Source: Nautilus pompilius
Lineage: Eukaryota; Mollusca; Cephalopoda; Nautilida; Nautilidae
Direction: 5' to 3'
Assembly (NCBI GenBank): GCA_018389105.1
Contig: JACATO010001438.1
Coordinates: 268,501 to 332,500 of the forward strand
DNA: 64,000 nucleotides
Under the pieces are notes generated by a model. The model was given only the letters and a program-made list of their open reading frames with translations. It ran no database searches and was not told the DNA's origin. This document shows positions 62,601 to 64,000 of this stretch, piece after piece (positions within the stretch are counted from its first letter, which is position 1; every line of letters begins with the position of its first letter). Both the position numbers and the translations under genes were made by a program.

Positions 62601-64000
62601 TGTTAAACACAGCCTCATCATCTTCTCTATCTGTTTCCTCATCCAACAATTTTTCAGTTTAAAGGTCAGCATTGTTTCTCCCAGTTTGTCTATCATTTTG
62701 ATAAACTCCAGCGGCTTGAAGGGGACAAATTTAAAGTAGCAAAACAAAATTAAGACTTGTCTGATATTTTAAAAAAAGTTAATTTGTCTGCATCTAAGAT
62801 GAAATCAGATTGTTTTTTCAACCTGTTGATGAACACTTTTGCCTATAAAAACTTGACTATTATTTAATTTAGAGTAACATTAGTAATAATACAAACAATG
62901 CTTTTCTTGATCTAATTCATCTTTGGAGAAAGGGAATGTGGGGATTCTTTATCACCTTATAGATAGATGCTCTGCTGCTGTGATAAATTTCTCTACCATT
63001 TCATTAATTTATGAAGCATAATTGTATATTTTTATTCACAACTGCATTTTTATTTTCAATGAAAAGGAATAATTTACATACTGTGAACTGCCAGGAGCAC
63101 ATGGTTTGTAAAAGGGACATAATTCAATCTATTTGTTTTTGGATGCAACTATTATCATTGTTGTTATTGAAATTATTTTATTTTATATTTTTTATATCCA
63201 GGAATGTAGCAATGATCTGCTGAAACACCTTAACCATGAGGAATTTAGTGAACTAGTTTTGCCAGCAGCACAAAAGGCTATGCTTCGAAACCCAGAAATA
63301 ATTCTGCAAGGTAAGTTGATATTTTGTCAGTGGGAATAAAGTAACCTTGACAGTAATTTTGATCAACCTGGTTCAAAAGATTTACATGGAAAACCCTATT
63401 TTAACTTTGCTAATTGCCAATAATACTATTGAATCTTGATCGAATGTGTACCTTGTTGTTTCAATGCTTAAGAGTGACTGCCTTGTGAAAAGACTCTCGT
63501 CAGTAGTCAGTACACCGGTGAGTGCCTCTATCACTGTCATCTTTACTGCATGGACTTATTTAAAATATTTTCTTTTTTTTTTTTTTTACTAAGACCATTA
63601 TTTATTTTTTAGCTACTAAGAATGTTACTAAGCAGAAGAATCTCTGGTCTGACCTGGACATGTTGGTAAAGCTAAGAATTAAAATGTTAATTGCCACTTA
63701 GTCTGGTTGATGTATGTAGTACATTGTGCAATCTTAAGTTTTTATGCAAATAATCAGTAAGTAGTAGTTTATGGAAATGGCTGCACAGACATTAATAGAT
63801 TCATAAAGGATAAGCACTTTTTGTTTTAAATTTCATATTTGAAATAACTAAAGTTGAGGAGAAGTCAGGTGGCATCCGTCCAGTGTGAAACCCCCCCCCC
63901 CCCCAAACACCAGAGCATACCACAGTGAAGTGAAGATTTTATTTGTTAAATGTATTAAAGTTATTTGGATTCAGAAAAAAGGACATTGTTTGCTAGGATT
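47659..64000 (+). CDS. GCN1: GCN1, eIF2-alpha kinase activator, 5' part (runs off the window)
   Basis: Eight exons (47659-47682, 47787-47889, 53067-53262, 54683-54791, 56067-56165, 56931-57065, 62388-62456 and 63202-63310) join in frame through GT-AG introns. They give about 281 residues that follow the GCN1 N-terminus in order: [68 protein letters not shown] and [23 protein letters not shown]1 is a HEAT-repeat protein of about 2,600-2,700 residues. It binds collided or stalled ribosomes and, with GCN20/ABCF3, activates the kinase GCN2, leading to eIF2-alpha phosphorylation and the integrated stress response. Only the N-terminal tenth is present. In-frame ATGs upstream (e.g. 47554) exist, but homology and the TISU-like context favour 47659. 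Introns carry several transposons. Confidence 0.93.
47787..47889 (+). CDS. GCN1: GCN1 exon 2
   Basis: Acceptor TTCTTTACAG; encodes [20 protein letters not shown] and onward to CACSK. Donor GTCGGT is weaker than usual. Phase 1 end. Confidence 0.92.
48400..49271 (+). mobile_element. Possible decayed Tigger/pogo-like MITE
   Basis: The left part contains TATCGATATACGAAGT (near 48419). The right end in reverse complement contains a similar TATTTGACATACAAAGT, preceded by TACAGTAATACC at the extreme end. The inverted similarity suggests diverged terminal repeats with TA at the right boundary. The left boundary is uncertain and the interior has no transposase. Confidence 0.35.
49490..51400 (-). other. 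AT-rich stretch with broken minus-strand frames
   Basis: Several minus-strand frames (51366-51154, 50902-50693, 49669-49487) and sequence between them have weakly protein-like runs, e.g. [13 protein letters not shown] near 50890. Stops interrupt every 50-70 codons. It may be a decayed transposon of a family I cannot name, or ordinary intron. Confidence 0.2.
51592..51613 (+). repeat. Poly(T) tract
   Basis: 22 consecutive T; could be the reverse-complement poly(A) tail of a retroposed repeat. Confidence 0.7.
52153..52766 (+). mobile_element. Non-autonomous TIR element (MITE), TA-flanked
   Basis: The left end is TACAGTGCAACCTCACGTAT. The right end in reverse complement is TACAGTACAATCTCACTTAT; these 20-bp ends match at 17 positions. 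Both sides end on TA, as in Tc1/mariner-superfamily insertions. The 614-bp interior has no transposase. A second TIR-like start (TACAGTCAGACCTTGTTAAA at about 52529) and a C11 tract suggest a nested, now unclear insertion. Confidence 0.8.
53067..53262 (+). CDS. GCN1: GCN1 exon 3
   Basis: Acceptor TTATTTGACAG. Encodes [19 protein letters not shown] and onward to LQKIIVHR; this is the strongest match to animal GCN1 in the window. Donor GTAAAT; phase 2 end. Confidence 0.95.
53930..54250 (-). repeat. tRNA-derived SINE-like repeat, minus strand
   Basis: The minus strand begins with a tRNA-like head: CCCACTGCACTGTTAGGTAA, then B-box-like GTGTTTAAATCCCAG at about 54200-54186. A unique body extends to about 53935. 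Degenerate; family not known. Confidence 0.35.
54683..54791 (+). CDS. GCN1: GCN1 exon 4
   Basis: Acceptor GTCTTTTACCAG; encodes [20 protein letters not shown] and onward to DFKIL. Donor GTTAGT; phase 0 end. Confidence 0.92.
55400..55625 (+). repeat. Possible SINE-like repeat in GCN1 intron 4
   Basis: GGCAGCATAGTGCTGCAGTTA resembles an A-box-bearing tRNA head, and a degenerate B box (GGTTTTAGATCTGGG) follows about 90 bp later, further apart than in a tRNA. Weak case. Confidence 0.25.
56067..56165 (+). CDS. GCN1: GCN1 exon 5
   Basis: Acceptor TTTGTTGCAG; 33 codons, [16 protein letters not shown] and onward to VSEVWEK. Donor GTTGGT; phase 0. Confidence 0.92.
56931..57065 (+). CDS. GCN1: GCN1 exon 6
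   Basis: Acceptor TCCATTTTGTAG; 45 codons, [20 protein letters not shown] and onward to EAIKKLK. Donor GTGAGT; phase 0. Confidence 0.92.
57252..58520 (+). mobile_element. mariner element, Hsmar1/SETMAR-like, inactive
   Basis: About 30-bp terminal inverted repeats are clear: left TAGGTCATTACAAAAGTTTT; right in reverse complement TAGGTTGTTACAAAGTTTTG, differing by one indel and two substitutions, and both continuing into GTCAGTTTTT. Both ends rest on TA, as expected. The length of 1269 bp is normal for mariner. The transposase runs on the plus strand at 57441-58420 and is broken. Confidence 0.95.
57441..58420 (+). pseudogene. mariner transposase pseudogene (Hsmar1 clade)
   Basis: The N-terminal 122-codon frame (57441-57809) has the two helix-turn-helix units, including [20 protein letters not shown] and the linker SRRPSS. 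It stops at TAA 57807. A later frame (57881-58420) carries the catalytic half: [46 protein letters not shown] and [20 protein letters not shown]. The second and third catalytic aspartates (HDNA; PTDYH) are present, but the first motif, normally CDEKW, reads CNGKW, so the first aspartate is lost. Together with the stop and frameshift this makes the enzyme dead. Close similarity to the transposase captured in primate SETMAR reflects shared mariner ancestry. Confidence 0.93.
58971..61858 (+). mobile_element. Tigger1-like pogo element, broken
   Basis: The left end is TACAGGCATCACCCCCCCAA. The right end in reverse complement is TACAGGCATCCCCCGCATTA. Both sit on TA dinucleotides, and the inverted repeats continue with GGGTTGC in both. 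Length is 2888 bp. The interior codes for a TIGD1-like transposase with stops and frameshifts. It was inserted in the same GCN1 intron as the mariner, about 450 bp away. Its 5' part (59.1-59.6 kb) still has several CpG, unlike the surrounding intron. Confidence 0.92.
59960..61475 (+). pseudogene. Tigger1/TIGD1-like transposase pseudogene
   Basis: In order on the plus strand: a CENP-B-type N-terminal domain ([20 protein letters not shown], then [14 protein letters not shown]). [10 protein letters not shown] and [15 protein letters not shown] follow, then YNVDETAF (first catalytic D). Next come [35 protein letters not shown] (second D) and [20 protein letters not shown] (third D). The tail runs [20 protein letters not shown] to a diverged C-terminus. 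The poly(A) run at 60005-60018 and other indels shift frames, and stops interrupt (e.g. TGA at about 60798 and 61173). The three catalytic aspartates are all retained, but the protein cannot be made from this copy. Confidence 0.9.
62069..62134 (+). CDS. GCN1: Possible 22-codon cassette exon in GCN1 intron 6
   Basis: TTTTATTTTGCAG precedes 62069 and GTATTC follows 62134. The 66 bases between are open in the GCN1 phase ([14 protein letters not shown] and on). Exons 6 and 7 join well without it ([17 protein letters not shown] aligns with other GCN1 proteins), so if used it would be an alternative insert. No homologous segment is known to me. Confidence 0.25.
62388..62456 (+). CDS. GCN1: GCN1 exon 7
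   Basis: Acceptor with a long T tract, TTTCTCAG; 23 codons, [20 protein letters not shown] and HVL. Donor GTAAGA; phase 0. Confidence 0.92.
63202..63310 (+). CDS. GCN1: GCN1 exon 8
   Basis: Acceptor [32 protein letters not shown] and onward to RNPEIILQ. Strong donor GTAAGT; phase 1 end. Confidence 0.93.
63613..63665 (+). CDS. GCN1: Weak candidate for the next GCN1 exon or a cryptic exon
   Basis: Acceptor-like TTTATTTTTTAG and donor GTAAAG enclose 53 bases that are open in the phase set by exon 8 ([18 protein letters not shown]). I see no convincing match to the next GCN1 segment, so the true exon 9 may lie outside the window. Confidence 0.15.
63892..63904 (+). repeat. Poly(C) tract
   Basis: A run of about 13-14 C; assembly length may be unreliable. 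Confidence 0.7.

Overview
The window is animal nuclear DNA: genes are split by GT-AG introns, microsatellites are abundant, and remains of DNA transposons (hAT, mariner, Tc1, Tigger) are common. There are no operons and no bacterial or viral gene blocks. I cannot fix the species. Small exons in long introns, abundant Tc1/mariner elements and patchy CpG depletion suggest an invertebrate, perhaps a lophotrochozoan such as a mollusc; this is inference.

Layout. (1) 1-0.9 kb: a decayed hAT transposase C-terminus on the minus strand, followed by a 61-bp satellite at 1.87-2.76 kb. (2) 2.8-34.9 kb: a long stretch without a recognisable host gene. It holds microsatellites, tRNA-derived repeat relics, three decayed Tc1 transposase loci, and a complete but dead Charlie8/GTF2IRD2-like hAT element (14924-17779) with terminal repeats and a perfect 8-bp target duplication. 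(3) 35.0-40.1 kb: a three-exon gene for an unrecognised basic, proline-rich protein of about 340 residues. Its 4-kb second intron carries a 1.6-kb tandem array with about 29 perfect TGACGTCA sites. (4) 40.8-41.1 kb: a previously unflagged terminal-exon candidate with a strong acceptor, 62 open codons, a stop and a close AATAAA. (5) 41-46.6 kb: a gene-poor stretch with one Tc1 remnant. (6) 46.65-47.2 kb: a 30-bp minisatellite just upstream of a CpG-rich promoter. (7) 47.66-64 kb: the 5' part of GCN1, the ribosome-associated activator of the eIF2-alpha kinase GCN2. Eight exons join in frame to give about 281 residues before the window ends.

GCN1 introns hold a TIR-bounded MITE (52.15-52.77 kb), a mariner close to Hsmar1/SETMAR with clear terminal repeats (57252-58520), and a Tigger1-like element (58971-61858). 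The GCN1 body is strongly CpG-depleted, whereas its promoter and the sequence to its left are not; this is the mark of mosaic gene-body methylation. No standard RNA gene, CRISPR array or virus was found. The observations most worth checking are the tandem CRE array inside an intron, the orphan terminal exon, single CRE and X-box-like motifs around the unknown gene, the TISU-like start of GCN1, and a possible 22-codon cassette exon in GCN1.
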